NCBI GenBank assembly: GCA_000597885.1
Contig: CP004371.1
Span: forward strand, 372,001 to 436,000
Direction of reading: 5' to 3'
Length of the DNA: 64,000 nucleotides
DNA from: Flammeovirgaceae bacterium 311
Lineage (GTDB): Bacteria > Bacteroidota > Bacteroidia > Cytophagales > Cyclobacteriaceae
Below are positions 25,803 through 35,521 of this stretch, one piece after another (the stretch's first letter is position 1; every line of letters starts with the position of its first letter). The position numbers were made by a program, and so were the translations under genes. The notes beneath the pieces are model-generated. The model did no database searches. It was not told the DNA's origin and saw only the letters and a list, made by a program, of their open reading frames with translations.

Positions 25803-26715
25803 AAATAACACAGATTTTTGGCAGAGGCGTTTACAGGAGGAGCTAAAGGCAAAAGGCGAAGATGTAAAAGTTGAAATATGGCCTGAGGTAGAAAATCCGG
25901 ATAAAGTGCTGATGGCTGTTACCTGGAAGCATCCGCAGGAAAGTCTTTATGCTTATCCTCATTTAAAAGTAGTTTCCTCTATGGGCGCTGGGGTAGATCA
26001 TATTCTGAAAGACCAGCACCTGCCCCTGCACTGGCACATTGTGCGAATTGTTGATGAGCAGCTTACCCGCGGCATGAGCAACTACCTGCTGGCTGCGGTG
26101 CTGAACTACCATAAGCAGATGCTCCATTTCTACAAGCTGCAGCAAGCGCATCGCTGGGGTTATTCAGAAACACCTGAAATAGCGCTTCAGCCGGGTATAC
26201 TGGGTTTGGGGGAACTTGGAAGAGATATTGCCCTTAAATTAAAAGCACTGGGCTTTCAGGTATCGGGTTTCAGCCGTACTTCTAAGGCAATTATGGGCGT
26301 TAACACCTTCTCCGGAGAAGATGAACTGGAATCTTTTCTGCAGCAATCGAATCTGTTGATTTGCCTGCTGCCGCTCACCCAAGATACCAGGAACTATTTA
26401 AATCTTGAATTCTTCAGAAAATGTAAAAAAGGCAGTTATCTGATTAATGTTGCCAGGGGCAGCCACCTGGTAGAAGAAGATCTGATCACAGCTTTGGATG
26501 AAGGGCAGCTTGCCGGAGCCACACTGGATGTTTTCCGGCAGGAGCCCCTGCCAAAGGAGCATCCGTTCTGGGATCACCCAAAAGTTTTTATTACCCCCCA
26601 TATAGCGAGTGTAACCAATCCTGATGCCGCTATCCCGCAGGTTGCAGAAAATTATATCAGAATGTTGCAGGACAAACCTCTTTTGAATAAAATTGACCGT
26701 ACAGCCGGCTATTAA
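25774..26715 (+). CDS. D-isomer-specific 2-hydroxyacid dehydrogenase (GhrA-like)
   Basis: A 313-residue NAD(P)H-dependent reductase of glyoxylate, hydroxypyruvate or related 2-oxoacids. The nucleotide-binding loop is GLGELGRDIALKLKALG near 146-162. The catalytic Arg is in NVARGSHLVEEDL, the Glu in TLDVFRQEPLP, and the His in FITPHIAS. Length and the MGAGVDHIL segment match the GhrA subgroup. It overlaps the glycosylase by 29 bases and is followed after 3 bases by the stress-protein gene. Exact substrate not determinable. Confidence 0.9.
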   Translation: MSLVIIAPSKNNTDFWQRRLQEELKAKGEDVKVEIWPEVENPDKVLMAVTWKHPQESLYAYPHLKVVSSMGAGVDHILKDQHLPLHWHIVRIVDEQLTRGMSNYLLAAVLNYHKQMLHFYKLQQAHRWGYSETPEIALQPGILGLGELGRDIALKLKALGFQVSGFSRTSKAIMGVNTFSGEDELESFLQQSNLLICLLPLTQDTRNYLNLEFFRKCKKGSYLINVARGSHLVEEDLITALDEGQLAGATLDVFRQEPLPKEHPFWDHPKVFITPHIASVTNPDAAIPQVAENYIRMLQDKPLLNKIDRTAGY

Positions 26716-26718
26716 AAA

Positions 26719-27567
26719 ATGGAAAAAATTTTATGTCCTGTTGACCTCAGGCCAGATACCCTGAATGCGCTGGAAGCTGCAGCACATCTGGCTTCTGCCC
26801 ATCAGGCACAGTTGGTGCTCCTGCATGTGTTTACTAAACAGGAGTATGAGGCTGCACTTGGCGATGGTGATCTTGCCGATGTTGATGCTGTGGAACTAAG
26901 CCAGCAAATGGCTATGGATTCTCTTTGCGATACACTTAGGCAGGATTTTCCAAACTTAAATTGTTCTTCTGTTATCAGGTATGGAAGCACAATTACCTCC
27001 ATACTGGAAGAAGCTACTGCTATAAAAAGTAATTTAATTGTAATGGGTTCTCATGGGGTGCATTCTATCACAGAGGCAATGGATGGAAATCACCCGGTAA
27101 AAGTAATCGGGCAGGCACCATGTCCGGTTCTTTGTGTGCCTGAAGGAGCTGTTTTTGAGTTTCCCGATAGAGTAGTGTATGGCAGCCGGATGAAGCAGGA
27201 AGATCCTGACTGCCTGCAGCGCCTTATTACCATACTACACCCGTTTAACAGCAGGCTGGATGTTGTATACGTGGGTGAGGCCGCAACAGCAACGAGAGAA
27301 AAGTGGCTAGCACACGAACAGATGATCCGAAGCTATGTACTCTATGAACATATGCGCTTTCACATCTTTCACTGGGAGGATAAAGCTTACCCGGGGCTGG
27401 ATGAATTTATGCAGCGTATGGATGGCAAACTATTGGTATTGCTGACTCACCAGCGCAATTACCTGCAACGCCTCTTTCAGAAAAGTGTATTCAAGCAAAT
27501 TACCTACTTTAGTGATTACCCGATGCTGGTATTCCTGGAGGATCACCTGTCAACAGCAGAACGTTAA
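26719..27567 (+). CDS. Universal stress protein (UspA family, tandem domain)
   Basis: A 282-residue cytosolic protein. The first 150 residues are a clear Usp domain: CPVDLRPDTLNALEAAAHLA at the start, then IVMGSHGVHS and the usual CPVLCVP strand near 135-141. The second half (about 150-280) is a weaker, diverged Usp-like domain. The ATP-binding GxxG(S/T) pattern is incomplete in the first domain (MGSHG...KVIGQAP), so nucleotide binding is uncertain. It is the last gene of the four-gene run from the thioesterase. Confidence 0.85.
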   Translation: MEKILCPVDLRPDTLNALEAAAHLASAHQAQLVLLHVFTKQEYEAALGDGDLADVDAVELSQQMAMDSLCDTLRQDFPNLNCSSVIRYGSTITSILEEATAIKSNLIVMGSHGVHSITEAMDGNHPVKVIGQAPCPVLCVPEGAVFEFPDRVVYGSRMKQEDPDCLQRLITILHPFNSRLDVVYVGEAATATREKWLAHEQMIRSYVLYEHMRFHIFHWEDKAYPGLDEFMQRMDGKLLVLLTHQRNYLQRLFQKSVFKQITYFSDYPMLVFLEDHLSTAER

Positions 27568-27751
27568 TATGGCAGCTAATTAAACAGTTGCTGTATCTGT
27601 TGAAGGTATAGGATCGCCCCAGTCAAAAGCCAGTGAATATTTTGTTTGTTAAGGATTTACAACCGAGAAGAAGCTTTTTTATTCCAATTATTAAACCCTT
27701 TGTTTCAGCTTTCGTATAGTGAAACTGGATCGTTCCTCCTCATGCCTTCTC

Positions 27752-28522
27752 ATGAAGCTCAGCATTATTATTCCAACATGTAACGAAGAGGATTACCTGC
27801 AGAAAACGTTGAATGCTGCATCTAATCATGCTTCAGGAAAACATGGAATTGAAATTCTGGTGATCGATTGTGGATCAACAGACGGCACCACTGATATCAT
27901 CAGGCAAAAGTCTGTTGTAGTGGTCACCAACCCAATGCTGGCCGGAAAAAAATGGGCTTCTTTACGCATGGGCGCCCGCCTTGCCCAGGGAGACGTTTTT
28001 CTTTTTTTAGATGCTGACACACTATTACCGCCCGACTATGATGTTGCTATTGCCAATGTGTTGCAAAATGAACGCATCATAGGGGGTGCTTTTGAATTTT
28101 CGTTTGTAGAAAAGTCACCTCTTTTAAGCCTGGTTACTTATATAAACAGAATTCGCTATCGTTTCAGAAAGCGGTTCTATGGTGATCAGGGCATTTTTGT
28201 TCGCAGAACTGCCTATGTTATCAGCGGGGGCTGGCCGGAGCGCCAGCTGATGGAGGCAGCCTATTTTTGTAAAAAGCTACAGGAGCATGGCAAACTGGCT
28301 TTGATACAGCCGGCGGTGCGCACCTCTGCCCGCAGATTTATTCAGGGAGGAGTACTAAAAGTATTTTTTAAGGATATCCGCATCTGGTGGGAAGATCTTA
28401 TCGGGAAAGATGTGGAGAGATATGGTGAACAGTACTGGCAGCACAACCAAAAAAAGTCCGGTAAACTTAGCAGAAAAAACCAGCCCTCCCAGGAAGAAAA
28501 GCGAGCTTATCACCGGCATTGA
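27752..28522 (+). CDS. Family 2 glycosyltransferase
   Basis: A 256-residue GT-A fold glycosyltransferase that transfers a sugar from a nucleotide donor. The start at 27752 (MKLSIIIPTCNEEDYL) is preferred over a GTG at 27719. Motifs: IIPTCNEE at 5-12, ILVIDCGSTDGT near 33-44, and the metal-binding DAD in FLFLDADTLLP near 85-95. No membrane helix is seen. It resembles the TagA/Cyanobacterial SpsA-like soluble group, often in polysaccharide or glycolipid synthesis. It stands alone here, 184 bases after the stress-protein gene. Confidence 0.85.
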   Translation: MKLSIIIPTCNEEDYLQKTLNAASNHASGKHGIEILVIDCGSTDGTTDIIRQKSVVVVTNPMLAGKKWASLRMGARLAQGDVFLFLDADTLLPPDYDVAIANVLQNERIIGGAFEFSFVEKSPLLSLVTYINRIRYRFRKRFYGDQGIFVRRTAYVISGGWPERQLMEAAYFCKKLQEHGKLALIQPAVRTSARRFIQGGVLKVFFKDIRIWWEDLIGKDVERYGEQYWQHNQKKSGKLSRKNQPSQEEKRAYHRH

Positions 28523-28961
28523 CCATCTCTTTTTGATATTGCTTTTTTTTACATGCCCTACACTGTATGTTGCATCGGGTGAAGTTACCATCCGGCAAAT
28601 ACCTCATAGAGCTGATCCTCTATTGATGAAAGCACCCCATAAAAAGCTGCTGCCTTACAGGAGCATAGGTAACAAATAATAATTGATTACGCTGAAAGAA
28701 ACTCGCTTTGTGATTACATAGAATAATAATATTTTTGTTACTATATCACTCCTTCCATCTATAGCCCCCAACGGCAGAAATCAGTTTATATCAGCAAAAA
28801 AATCATACGAGCTCCACAGGCTGTGGTCTAATATTAAATTAATCAAATATTACAAAATGTATTGTTAAATATGATTCATTGTACGATTTGCAATATTTAT
28901 TGAAGTAATTTCTTTTAAATTCAGCTATCTATATTAAAAAAGGAGATTGTTTTCTTCGTAC
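28523..28961. other. AT-rich intergenic region upstream of the propeller sensor kinase
   Basis: 439 bases without a supported gene. It holds a short GC palindrome (CCACAGGCTGTGG near 28815) and AT-rich sequence with TAATATT/AATATTA arms. An AGGAG at 28941-28945 lies 16 bases before the kinase ATG, too far for normal spacing. I see no exact TAnnTTTG with a TTG at the right distance. Confidence 0.6.
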
Positions 28962-31900
28962 ATGAGTACAATTCAACAGAAAATAAGCTTTATTGCTTCG
29001 TTAGTTCTGCGTTTAATGCTATTGCTATTTGTGCCTGCAGTCTTATCATTTTCCGCGAATGGAAGCCAGGGGCAAATGCTGCAGGCGCTCGATACGGCCA
29101 AAGCATTAAGCCAGTTTACACTGGATAAGTGGCAAATGGAGGATGGGCTGCCAAGTAACGCAATCATGGCCCAGTTAAAGGCAAGGAACGGATATTTCTG
29201 GCTGGCCACATATGATGGCTTATCCCGTTTCGATGGCTACAGGTTTAAAAATTACAATCAGCGTACCCACCCTCAGATACCCACCAATAGTTTTTTTGAT
29301 TTACTGGAGGATAAAGCAGGTAATCTTTGGATTGCCACCAATGGTGGGGGTGTATTGAAGATGACTGGCGAAACCTTTACTGTTATACCGGCAAATGAGT
29401 ATGCACCAAACCAATCTGTTACTTCCTTAGCCGAAGACAAAGAGGGCCAGATCTGGGTGGGAACCCGCGGTGGACTGGGCCTGATAAAAAATGGGGAATT
29501 TGTTTCCTTTCCAGAACTGGATAGACTGCGCAACCAGCAGATCTTCTGCCTTTATTTTGATACCAAGGGAAGTTTGTGGATAGGAACCGTGGGTGATGGG
29601 CTTTGGGAACTGCAAAATGGTTTGCTGCGCCACTATTCTAACATGCAGGGTTTATCCAACAATTCTGTCAGGTCTTTGTACGAAGATAATAAAGGCCGTT
29701 TATGGATAGGTACCGAAGAGGGAATCAACCTGATGCAATATGGCCGTATTCGTGAGATTCCGGTATTCGGAAATAGCTTTGCAGCTTTTATCAACGATAT
29801 ACACCAGGATACCTATGGTACCTACTGGTTTGCCACCAGCGATGGACTTCTGCGGTATGTTAAAGGAGAATTTGAGTTACTGCAGACCGATCCGGATGGT
29901 GGTGCAAATGAGCTGCAGCAATTGTATTCTGATGGGGAAGGAAGCTTATGGATAGGCACCTACTATAAAGGACTGCTGCGCCTTCGCGATGGAAAATTCA
30001 GCAATTACTCACGTGCAGAAGGCTTGCCCAATGAAGTGGTAAATATAGTATGGCCCGAGAAGGATGCAGTATGGGTAGGCACCAATGGTGGCTTAGCTTT
30101 TATCAGGCAGGGCGTTGAACACGTGTACCTGATGGACGATCATTCTGCTGCTAACCGTATTAGAGACGTATTCAGAGATTCCCGTGGAGTGCTGTGGGTG
30201 GGGACTAACGATGGTATCTTTAAGCTGAAGGGGCAAAAATTTGAGCGAGCATTCAGAAAAGGCTCTGGCTTATCATCCGATAAAATCCGCAGAATTGTAG
30301 AAGATAACAAAGGCCGGCTGTGGATTGGAACCCGTAATGGATTATTTGTGAGAAATCCTGATAAGCCGGAAGAGGTTGCTGTGGTTGATGAGCTTTCAGG
30401 TGTTTTTATACTTTCTCTTTTCCCTGATTCTAAAGGTAATATCTGGGTTGCAACCAACGGAAAGGGATTATATTGCTATAAAGGCGGGTTATTCAGGCAA
30501 TACAGTGCTGAAGACGGTCTCTCCAGTAATGTTTTATTTGGTATCTGGGAGGATAGAGAAGGTAACATATGGGTAGGCAGCAACGATGGTCTGCACATTT
30601 ACAATAACAATAAATGGCACAGCATCAATGAAAAGCAAGGGCTTTTTGTTAATACTATTTTTCAGATAATAGAAGATAGCCAGGATCAGCTGTGGCTTAC
30701 CACTAACAGGGGTGTGTTTATGGCGAAGAGAAAAGAGCTGCTATCGTTACTTGATGGAAAAAATTCACAGCTTAAAGCCTTTAAGCAATTTACGGCCTCA
30801 GATGGAATGCGCAGCAGTGAAATAACGGCTGTTTCTTTGAGCACTGCCTCATCAAATGGTCGGCTTTGGTTTGCAACACTTAATGGTGTAAGCGCCATCG
30901 ACCCGAAACGCATCAGTACCAACAGGCACCGACCAGTAGTGAAAATAGAAAAAGTTGCAGGTGATAAATATGAATATCCATTGAATGAACAGGTACGGTT
31001 TGCTGCAGGTACCAAGCAATACGAAATTCAATATACCGGATTTAGTTATTATGCTCCTAAAGCAACAAGTTTCTACTACCTGCTGGAGGGTTTTGACAAA
31101 GAATGGCAGGAAGCTGGCAACAGGAGAGTAGCCTATTATACAAACTTACCAGCTGGTAACTATACATTTAAGGTCAGGGCAACAAATGAAGATGGTATCT
31201 GGAGCAGGGAAGAAGCCTCGCAGGGGTTTGTTCAAGAAGCCTATCTATACGAAAATGCTTGGTTCAGGGCAATCATTATTGCCTTGGTTTTACTTGCCAT
31301 AGTGCTGTTGTACGCTTGGCGCACACGCCAATTGCGGCTGGAAAATCTTAAACTGGAACGGCTGGTAAATGAGCGTACAGATGATATTACCAACCAGAAA
31401 GAAGCCATAGAATATCAGAAAGAGGAGCTTAGCAAGCTCAATCAGTTAAAGGATAAACTGCTTTCGGTATTATCGCATGATCTCAGGCAGCCCTTCAGCT
31501 CTATATCTGGTTTGCTTGCCCTTTTGCGCGAAAGACAGATTGACCAGCATGAGTTTCAGGAGTTTTCAAAAGAACTGAATCAGCAGGTAAAATGGCAGGT
31601 ACATATGCTTGATAATGTGCTGCTCTGGACGCGCAACCAGCTGAAGGGGCTGGAAGTTATGCCGGTCTCGCTGAACCTTTATCAGTTGGCAGAGGAAATC
31701 CTGATGCTTTACCGCACACAGGCCAGCTCTAAAAATATTACGATTGAAAATAACATACTGCATGATACTACAATTGTGGCAGATGCTGACATTCTGCATT
31801 TGATACTGCGTAACCTGGTCGGAAATGCAGTAAAATTTACCCAACTCAACGGAATGATCAGTATCAGTGCCAGTTTTATGAGTGGATACTACCGAATAGA

Positions 31901-32168
31901 AGTAACTGACAACGGTATTGGCATTGAAAGAGAAAAGCTGGAAAAACTTTTTGATTCGTTCCAGCACATACCGGAAAGAGGTACTTCTAATGAAAAAGGT
32001 TCCGGCCTTGGCCTCACGCTCTGCCGTGAATTTATAGAAGCCTGCGGAGGTAGAATATGGGCAGAAAGCAAGGCGGGAATAGGTAGCAATTTTATAATTA
32101 TACTACCGGAAAAAGGAAGTATAATTACCAGAACAGGCCAAAATAAACAGCATGCAGTTATATATTAA
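28962..32168 (+). CDS. Propeller-type sensor histidine kinase (Reg_prop, Y_Y_Y, HisKA, HATPase)
   Basis: A membrane sensor kinase of about 1068 residues. The ATG at 28962 gives an N-terminal hydrophobic segment (about 8-30). A periplasmic sensor follows with roughly 14 Reg_prop blades (repeats such as GNLWIATNGGG, GRLWIGTEEG, GVLWVGTNDG), enough for two seven-bladed propellers, to about 650. Then come a Y_Y_Y domain at about 680-755, one membrane helix near 770-790, a coiled coil, HisKA with the phospho-accepting His near 838 (LSHDLRQPF), and an HATPase with DNGIGIE and GSGLGL. It lacks the receiver and AraC domains of hybrid two-component systems, so a separate response regulator is needed; none is adjacent. 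Its end overlaps the convergent amidohydrolase gene by 11 bases. Confidence 0.93.
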   Translation: MSTIQQKISFIASLVLRLMLLLFVPAVLSFSANGSQGQMLQALDTAKALSQFTLDKWQMEDGLPSNAIMAQLKARNGYFWLATYDGLSRFDGYRFKNYNQRTHPQIPTNSFFDLLEDKAGNLWIATNGGGVLKMTGETFTVIPANEYAPNQSVTSLAEDKEGQIWVGTRGGLGLIKNGEFVSFPELDRLRNQQIFCLYFDTKGSLWIGTVGDGLWELQNGLLRHYSNMQGLSNNSVRSLYEDNKGRLWIGTEEGINLMQYGRIREIPVFGNSFAAFINDIHQDTYGTYWFATSDGLLRYVKGEFELLQTDPDGGANELQQLYSDGEGSLWIGTYYKGLLRLRDGKFSNYSRAEGLPNEVVNIVWPEKDAVWVGTNGGLAFIRQGVEHVYLMDDHSAANRIRDVFRDSRGVLWVGTNDGIFKLKGQKFERAFRKGSGLSSDKIRRIVEDNKGRLWIGTRNGLFVRNPDKPEEVAVVDELSGVFILSLFPDSKGNIWVATNGKGLYCYKGGLFRQYSAEDGLSSNVLFGIWEDREGNIWVGSNDGLHIYNNNKWHSINEKQGLFVNTIFQIIEDSQDQLWLTTNRGVFMAKRKELLSLLDGKNSQLKAFKQFTASDGMRSSEITAVSLSTASSNGRLWFATLNGVSAIDPKRISTNRHRPVVKIEKVAGDKYEYPLNEQVRFAAGTKQYEIQYTGFSYYAPKATSFYYLLEGFDKEWQEAGNRRVAYYTNLPAGNYTFKVRATNEDGIWSREEASQGFVQEAYLYENAWFRAIIIALVLLAIVLLYAWRTRQLRLENLKLERLVNERTDDITNQKEAIEYQKEELSKLNQLKDKLLSVLSHDLRQPFSSISGLLALLRERQIDQHEFQEFSKELNQQVKWQVHMLDNVLLWTRNQLKGLEVMPVSLNLYQLAEEILMLYRTQASSKNITIENNILHDTTIVADADILHLILRNLVGNAVKFTQLNGMISISASFMSGYYRIEVTDNGIGIEREKLEKLFDSFQHIPERGTSNEKGSGLGLTLCREFIEACGGRIWAESKAGIGSNFIIILPEKGSIITRTGQNKQHAVIY

Positions 32169-32850
32169 GTTGTTTTAATTCTTTTACAGATCTGTAAATG
32201 ATATCATTGGCCTGCTGATCGTTTGCCCATTCCTGGTTGAGTTCAAATTCTATGCCTGCGTAGTGAACAGTAAACTGAGTGCGCAGATATGTAGTAAAAC
32301 CATCATCAGTACCCTTATAAGGATAGTTAAATCGTAGCCGAACCTCGGGAATTAATTTTTGAAAAATGCTTTTCCAGTAGTTACACAAATCTTTCTCAAG
32401 CTGTCTTGCAGGATCATAGAGCAGGCCAATGTCGGCATTGCGCACTTTGCCCGCTAATACAGGTGTAAAGCTATGGATACTCAGGTGGTACACCTTATGC
32501 CCCTCTTCGATGAACTGCTTGATGGCAGACTCTACTTTTTTGCGGTAGGGAGTATAGTACTTCTCCAGCACCAGTGCCTTTTCCTTGTCAGATAAGCCCC
32601 CGGTAAATTTCGAAAACAGTTCAGGATGATGCAGGGAACGGTTCAGTTCTACAAGCAGCCTGCTTACTGTGGCAGCATGAGAAAAGTCTGCCATTGGCGC
32701 TAAGAGATGATACAGCTCCAGGGCACCTGGATCCCACCCTCGATGAGAGTCAAGGGCACGTTGTGCCTCTGCATCATAAAACATAGGAGCAAATGCGCCG
32801 GGTATATCGTTGCCTCCATGCTCGCAGGTAATAACCCACCGTGCACTCAT
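32158..32850 (-). CDS. N-formylglutamate amidohydrolase-like protein
   Basis: A 230-residue zinc-dependent hydrolase of the N-formylglutamate amidohydrolase fold (HutG-like), which cleaves an amide on a glutamate derivative. Family blocks: ITCEHGGNDIPG at about 8-19, DSHRGWDPGAL, LLVELNRSLHH and YHLSIHSFTPVL near 98-109 with the metal histidines, then IGLLYDP. No histidine-degradation (hut) genes are near. Instead it is the last gene of a four-gene operon with a GCS2 ligase, a RimK-like ligase and a C39-like peptidase, overlapping the GCS2 stop by four bases. Its substrate is more likely a glutamyl conjugate made by that operon than formylglutamate (inference). Confidence 0.85.
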   Translation of the reverse strand: MSARWVITCEHGGNDIPGAFAPMFYDAEAQRALDSHRGWDPGALELYHLLAPMADFSHAATVSRLLVELNRSLHHPELFSKFTGGLSDKEKALVLEKYYTPYRKKVESAIKQFIEEGHKVYHLSIHSFTPVLAGKVRNADIGLLYDPARQLEKDLCNYWKSIFQKLIPEVRLRFNYPYKGTDDGFTTYLRTQFTVHYAGIEFELNQEWANDQQANDIIYRSVKELKQLNI

Positions 32851-34067
32851 ATAAACTGTTGGTTAGTTACCAGACTATGACTTAACTGCCTGTACACCTC
32901 ACGAATGGCTTCAGGCCTGTAATCATGATTCAGTGAAGCCAGAATACGCGTGCTTAAAGTGCCCCGCTGCAAAATCGTATTAATTACAGCTTTGTAAGGA
33001 GCATCTATTCTGTCGGTCACTTTTTCCAGCAGGTGTTGCCAGAGTTCTCCGGCAGAGAGCGATGCCTCCTGAAGGCCAAAGAGCTGCAGGTATTGCTTGT
33101 TATCAATTATGGTATTCTCCCCGTTTTTGATCACCGCCAGAAATATCGAAGCTAAACTATCCTCACTCCAGCCTGTTTGCTCCTCTAAACCAGCCCATTC
33201 CTGGTTAACCAGGGCCATTAGGCATTCTTTGATGATAGAGAGAATGGCTATATCTGCCAGGGGGCACTCCTGTATGTCTATGATTCTGATTTCGATGGCA
33301 CCACGATCGAAGCGGGCAATAGCACCACGTGAATTTAGAAAGTGCTTGTCTAAAACGCCTTCGGTATCGTATGGTGCAATGGCTTTGCTGATGGGGTAGA
33401 AAATTTGATCATAATACGCCTGTTTGGAAAATACAGGTTCAGGGATAACCTTACCCGCAATCACAGGGATTTTCTTTTGATTATGGCGATAGGTCTCCAG
33501 CCTGGTATCAAGGTAGCCGGTGCTTTTACCATCCAGCAGGGGGGTGCTGGCACTTAGGGCAGGTATAATGGGCAGCAGCAGCCTGATTGCTGCATGCAGC
33601 TGTTTAAATTCATCATCGCCGGCAAAAGGCAGGTTAATATGGGTGCTCTGCAGGTTAGACCAGCCATGGCCTCTGCAGTCGAATATACGGTTGTAAAGGT
33701 TGTAGATGTCTTTTGACTCGTGCTCCCATAAGCGGGTTTCGGTAAAAGGATCCATGAGGGGGTGCGCGCCCGTAGGCAGTAACATGGCTCCCAGGCTTTC
33801 CAGTTGTTTGTTGATCTCCAGCACATTGGCATGGAAATGCTTTTCAAGCCCGCTTAAGCTGGCAGCTGGCTTGTGTGTTTTTATTTCCAGAACATGGTTT
33901 ACCAGCTCATTAGACCAGTCGATGGTCCCATTTTCATAATCCCCCACATACTGGCCCGCCATTTTCCTTAGCAGTTCATCTGCCACTGCTTTTACAGAAA
34001 GGGTGGTTTGGTCTACAATCATGTATTCCATTTCCACACCATAAACTTCAAACAGAGAGTAAGCCAT
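32847..34067 (-). CDS. GCS2-family glutamate-amine ligase (carboxylate-amine ligase)
   Basis: A 406-residue ligase of the glutamate-cysteine ligase type 2 family (YbdK/EgtA-like), which activates a glutamate carboxyl with ATP and joins it to an amine. The ATG at 34067 (MAYSLFEVYGVEMEYMI) is chosen; a TTG at 34073 would only add two residues. Visible active-site segments: VEMEYM with the metal glutamates, STHINLPF near 150, and EIRIIDIQECPLADIAI near 270. The cell shows bacillithiol synthesis, so this is unlikely to serve glutathione. It sits 2 bases after the RimK-like stop and overlaps the following amidohydrolase. Amine partner unknown. Confidence 0.87.
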   Translation of the reverse strand: MAYSLFEVYGVEMEYMIVDQTTLSVKAVADELLRKMAGQYVGDYENGTIDWSNELVNHVLEIKTHKPAASLSGLEKHFHANVLEINKQLESLGAMLLPTGAHPLMDPFTETRLWEHESKDIYNLYNRIFDCRGHGWSNLQSTHINLPFAGDDEFKQLHAAIRLLLPIIPALSASTPLLDGKSTGYLDTRLETYRHNQKKIPVIAGKVIPEPVFSKQAYYDQIFYPISKAIAPYDTEGVLDKHFLNSRGAIARFDRGAIEIRIIDIQECPLADIAILSIIKECLMALVNQEWAGLEEQTGWSEDSLASIFLAVIKNGENTIIDNKQYLQLFGLQEASLSAGELWQHLLEKVTDRIDAPYKAVINTILQRGTLSTRILASLNHDYRPEAIREVYRQLSHSLVTNQQFI

Positions 34068-34069
34068 TA

Positions 34070-35521
34070 TCAAGCAAGCAACTTTTCTATTCTTTTCTTA
34101 AATGATTTCATGATACGGTCGTAGAGCTCATCTTTTAAGACCTTATCTTCCACTCCAGAATCAAGACTGGGGTTATCGTTTATTTCTATCACGTAAATCT
34201 TTCCACCAGATTCTTTGATGTCTACCCCATACAGGCCGTTACCAATTAGCTTGGTAGCCTTCAAAGCAACGTCTATTACCTGCTGGGGTACGTTAGTAGG
34301 ATCAAGGGTTTCGTACCTGCCGGTTGTCTCTTTTTTATTATCCCAGTTATAGATCTGCCAGTGCCCCTTAGCCATAAAATATTTACAGGTATACAATACC
34401 TGCTCATCCAGTACGCCTATACGCCAGTCGAAATCGGTTGGTAAAAACTCCTGTGCAATAACCAGCTCTGACTGATTGAGCATATTGTTTAACTGCTGGC
34501 TTAGCTCTTTTTCGTCTTTTGCCTTGGTTACTCCCTGTGAGAAAGAGGAGTCTGGCAGCTTTAATACGCAGGGAAACCCAAGCTTTTTGCCTACCTCTTT
34601 TTTGTTCTCGCTATGCACCACCATTGTTTTGGGTGTCGGCACCTTATTAAGCTCCATCAGCTCGGCCAGATAAACCTTATTGGTACACTTCAAAATGGAG
34701 TTGGGGTCGTCGATCACAACAAGCCCTTCTGTCTGTGCACGGCTGGCAAAGCGATAGGTGTGGTGGTTTACCGTAGTGGTTTCCCTGATGAAAAGAGCAT
34801 CGAATTCCGCCAGCCGGTCATAGTCTTCCTTGGTGATCAGTTCAGCATAAAAGCCATTCTTTTCTGCAGCTTCTACAAACTTCTGGAGTGCTCTTTTATC
34901 TGATGGAGGAGATTGTTCCGCAGGGTTGTGCAAAATAGCAAGATCGTAGAGGTAGCGGGTATTGCGCACACTCTCATACCGTTTTTTACTGAAGTAGTTT
35001 TTGGCGAACTCCTGCACATAAGGCAGGTGTTCCTCCGGAATCTCCGAGAGCGAAATAGGCTTTATACTTTGCAGCAACCACTTTTTATTATAGGTAAAGC
35101 GGGCCCTGAGAAAGGGTGCCTGAAACTGGCGGTGCAGCTCACGGCACAGCTTTTCGTATTGCTTGGCTACGTTGTGGCCAAAATAGATACTCAGTGTAAA
35201 TTCCTCGGACTTCAGGTTCTTGAGGGTCTTCTGTATAATATCATCCAGCTCTTCAGAAACAATCCTTACAAGCGCAGGCGCTTTCAGGTCCTGGATACTC
35301 TTTACGCTGGGTATGGGTTTGTGTCCCCGGGCTTCAGCAAGCAGCGATACATAGTATCCTTTAGACTGGTAACGATAATCGTTACAAAGATTAAAGACCC
35401 TGGTATTTTGTAACTTGTTGAGCTCTGCCTGTGTGAGGTATGCTTTAGGAGTAAGTACTTGTATCTCATTCAGATCCATCTGAAAGAGATTAGGAGTATT
35501 AGTAACGATTATTTTCTTCAT
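34070..35521 (-). CDS. RimK-like ATP-grasp ligase with RLAN-type N-terminal domain
   Basis: A 483-residue ligase predicted to add amino acids (RimK adds glutamates) to a peptide or protein end. The N-terminal 150 or so residues fit the RLAN domain found before RimK-like ATP-grasp modules (FNLCNDYRYQSKGYYVSLLAEARG). The ATP-grasp fold covers about 280-483: CVLKLPDSSFSQGV, the VIAQEFLPTDFDWRIGVLD strand and the magnesium-binding VIEINDNPSLDSG. All nucleotide- and metal-binding elements look intact. Its ATG overlaps the C39-like stop (ATGA), and the GCS2 gene follows 2 bases after its own stop. A role in peptide conjugation is inferred from the operon. Confidence 0.88.
   Translation of the reverse strand: MKKIIVTNTPNLFQMDLNEIQVLTPKAYLTQAELNKLQNTRVFNLCNDYRYQSKGYYVSLLAEARGHKPIPSVKSIQDLKAPALVRIVSEELDDIIQKTLKNLKSEEFTLSIYFGHNVAKQYEKLCRELHRQFQAPFLRARFTYNKKWLLQSIKPISLSEIPEEHLPYVQEFAKNYFSKKRYESVRNTRYLYDLAILHNPAEQSPPSDKRALQKFVEAAEKNGFYAELITKEDYDRLAEFDALFIRETTTVNHHTYRFASRAQTEGLVVIDDPNSILKCTNKVYLAELMELNKVPTPKTMVVHSENKKEVGKKLGFPCVLKLPDSSFSQGVTKAKDEKELSQQLNNMLNQSELVIAQEFLPTDFDWRIGVLDEQVLYTCKYFMAKGHWQIYNWDNKKETTGRYETLDPTNVPQQVIDVALKATKLIGNGLYGVDIKESGGKIYVIEINDNPSLDSGVEDKVLKDELYDRIMKSFKKRIEKLLA

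Noticed and set aside
28410-28679. An 89-codon plus-strand reading frame overlapping the end of the glycosyltransferase gene
   Set aside because: The first half is an alternate frame of the glycosyltransferase and the remainder shows no recognisable protein features.
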